Below, piece by piece: positions 13,801-13,812 of a stretch of DNA of 13,812 nt. How positions within the stretch are numbered: the stretch's first letter is position 1; every line of letters starts with the position of its first letter. The stretch lies in the NCBI GenBank assembly GCA_003150315.1, contig QAML01000086.1, positions 1 to 13,812 of the forward strand, in the 5' to 3' direction. The DNA is from Prevotellaceae bacterium (lineage in GTDB: Bacteria; Bacteroidota; Bacteroidia; Bacteroidales; Bacteroidaceae). The translations under genes and the position numbers were made by a program. The notes under the pieces were generated by a model. The model had not been told where the DNA came from. It saw nothing but the letters and a program-made list of their open reading frames with translations, and did no database searches.

Positions 13801-13812
13801 CAAGAGCGAACT
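10805..13812 (+). CDS. Large secreted repeat protein with F5/8 type C domain (3' end outside the window)
   Basis: The frame is open from 10805 to the edge: 1002 codons, then two bases. An in-frame stop at 10796-10798 and a clear signal peptide (MKQLRLWTAR...VVAQ, cleaved near 29) fix the start. Four beta-rich modules begin EGYYFI (37-), DGYYFI (204-), EGYYTF (422-) and DGYYYI (644-). They contain recurring WHVxKNADG...KNCGxQDxTYI segments (248-272, 464-487) and a looser WHISN...YTLK match (734-748), suggesting beta-trefoil or ricin-like folds. Helical linkers resembling FIVAR modules follow the last three (348-415, 563-635, 776-812); the first two share LNEAITxA...VGxNPG. Residues about 835-1000 form an F5/8 type C (discoidin, CBM32-like) domain: HLIDGDLNTCFQSSW, WLQVDL and a closing YTIGEFQVYK. 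Such domains bind glycans, so the protein may be a surface adhesin or, if a catalytic domain lies beyond the edge, a glycosidase. Alanine codon use changes towards GCT in the last part. Confidence 0.85.
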   Translation, partial: MKQLRLWTARIFSAVLLLALGSAWQPVVAQDDGPAEGYYFISSAAHPSDALLYNNTGTDQALRVHYANHVIPTKLTKDDKPFIFEIKKFGDGYTVRNREANMYIGRISGMGYGEGAGFVEEPTEIQLPPSAAVEGSYLIANVKGGLTHGPLLGHQGVFQGEQITGYWGELASPNSTHSWYFDKIDPALLDDIEEITEVEGSLDDGYYFINFSNYSDPSTCMVPVQDGDLWRLGAYPRENSEFDNSFIWHVTKNADGKTYSFKNCGAQDLTYIENITKGPKESPYVVMTGTNPASFRLQFLSNGCAYIYSTDNDYNYAINGESGNIQTSSSSNAASMVKFIKVPDASVTNQLKLNEAITTAKGRQFTVGTNPGQVSQENYDVFGSVLKEAEAAASNEGDNTELIDKLNNATATLVGQTIQVEEGYYTFKNCLPGSEDYLKPYFKNNEWYLGHDAVDPTMDASAVWHVIKNADGNLVMKNCGTQDSTYIVSAYHEYNWGLARMAGTSKTYQIFKNNYNNRFRLYASDCGNFWNADGGNVVSSNNDWHPNDGEWYVEKLAVENIPFLTTLNEAITDAAGVVKDSKVGPNPGDNNGDVTEINNAIEEAREMYDQAEASDDEANAMIAKLAEAVKNFNEQDHSMRQIEDGYYYIVSTQDGFQEKGKIAMYLPNTGYMSWRVLRRNNGQYLFNIKNLGDGTFSIQNVEYALYVGSNTANGVGTTSEQTVPQKFAYSNGVWHISNTVDNADYTLKTYMTETSGVININDGNNIKTWTLVRETNQAVIDSILNASEQVRINQAYTNALQKAEPAYKAVFRYNSDHNDGLIKETNETSPLDGQIWGTQVNDSYTSYAHLIDGDLNTCFQSSWDSGTWGSKVEEGQGQQWLQVDLRSNPVDNFEFYFGLREGDWGWKECWSNIDIYATNDANVASQENFNDADWTHVGNYTDLTSYIKPEGANMNSNGRYIYYPVRGLDQQYRYIRFVVRSTIVPQSCMMYTIGEFQVYKSE
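11402..13240 (+). repeat. Three tandem protein-level repeats: beta module plus helical linker
   Basis: Within the large protein, the GYY module starts are spaced 219 and 222 residues apart (Tyr205, Tyr424, Tyr646). The units run at about 200-415, 418-635 and 640-812, the last with a shortened linker. Similarity is clear between the first two (WHV-KNADG, KNCG-QD-TYI, LNEAIT, NPG) and weaker in the third. An additional first module (35-185) lacks the linker. DNA identity between units is low to the eye, so the duplications look old. Confidence 0.6.

Overview
The window looks like chromosomal DNA of a Bacteroidales bacterium, most likely Prevotella or a close relative. The reasons are the Bacteroidota-type promoter boxes (TTTG about 20 bases before TAnnTTTG), starts without Shine-Dalgarno sequences, a Bacteroidota form of RecQ, an orphan GH78 rhamnosidase, a lipoprotein and a very large secreted protein with a discoidin domain. 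The genus is inference; no rRNA or tRNA gene is present to anchor it.

Layout. Bases 1-472 are non-coding and begin with an array of 21-bp AT-rich repeat units. recJ (473-2194) and recQ (2204-4114) follow on the plus strand, 9 bases apart, and form a small DNA-repair operon. The recQ stop lies one base from the stop of a convergent alpha-L-rhamnosidase gene (4116-6746, minus). A divergent promoter region (6747-6930) separates that gene from an unrecognised lipoprotein gene (6931-8949, plus). The lipoprotein gene converges on a membrane acyltransferase 3 gene (9110-10225, minus). The 160 bases between them hold a terminator-like hairpin and a separate perfect 22-bp inverted repeat. A 579-base divergent intergenic region (10226-10804) then leads to a secreted multidomain protein (10805 to the window edge, at least 1002 residues).

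How the genes fit together. RecJ (5'-3' single-strand exonuclease) and RecQ (3'-5' helicase) are the classical partners for resecting broken ends and stalled forks. The remaining genes concern the cell envelope: a secreted glycosidase, a lipoprotein that may reach the surface, an acyltransferase likely to decorate a surface glycan, and a large repeat protein ending (in this window) in a carbohydrate-binding-like F5/8 type C domain. No SusC/SusD pair or sigma/anti-sigma pair is present, so this is not a recognisable polysaccharide utilisation locus.

The most unusual material lies in the intergenic DNA and in the last gene. The 21-bp repeat array recurs 10.5 kb apart, and an 11-bp piece of it lies over the lipoprotein promoter. 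The palindrome CAAAAACGTTTT(T)G sits between the -33 and -7 boxes of both divergent promoters in 10226-10804. A run of eight G lies in the leader of the large protein gene. A 19-codon leader frame ends by overlapping the large protein's start codon (ATGA). The large protein repeats a unit of about 220 residues that alternates a beta-rich module with a helical linker. No defence system, CRISPR array, prophage or insertion sequence is visible.
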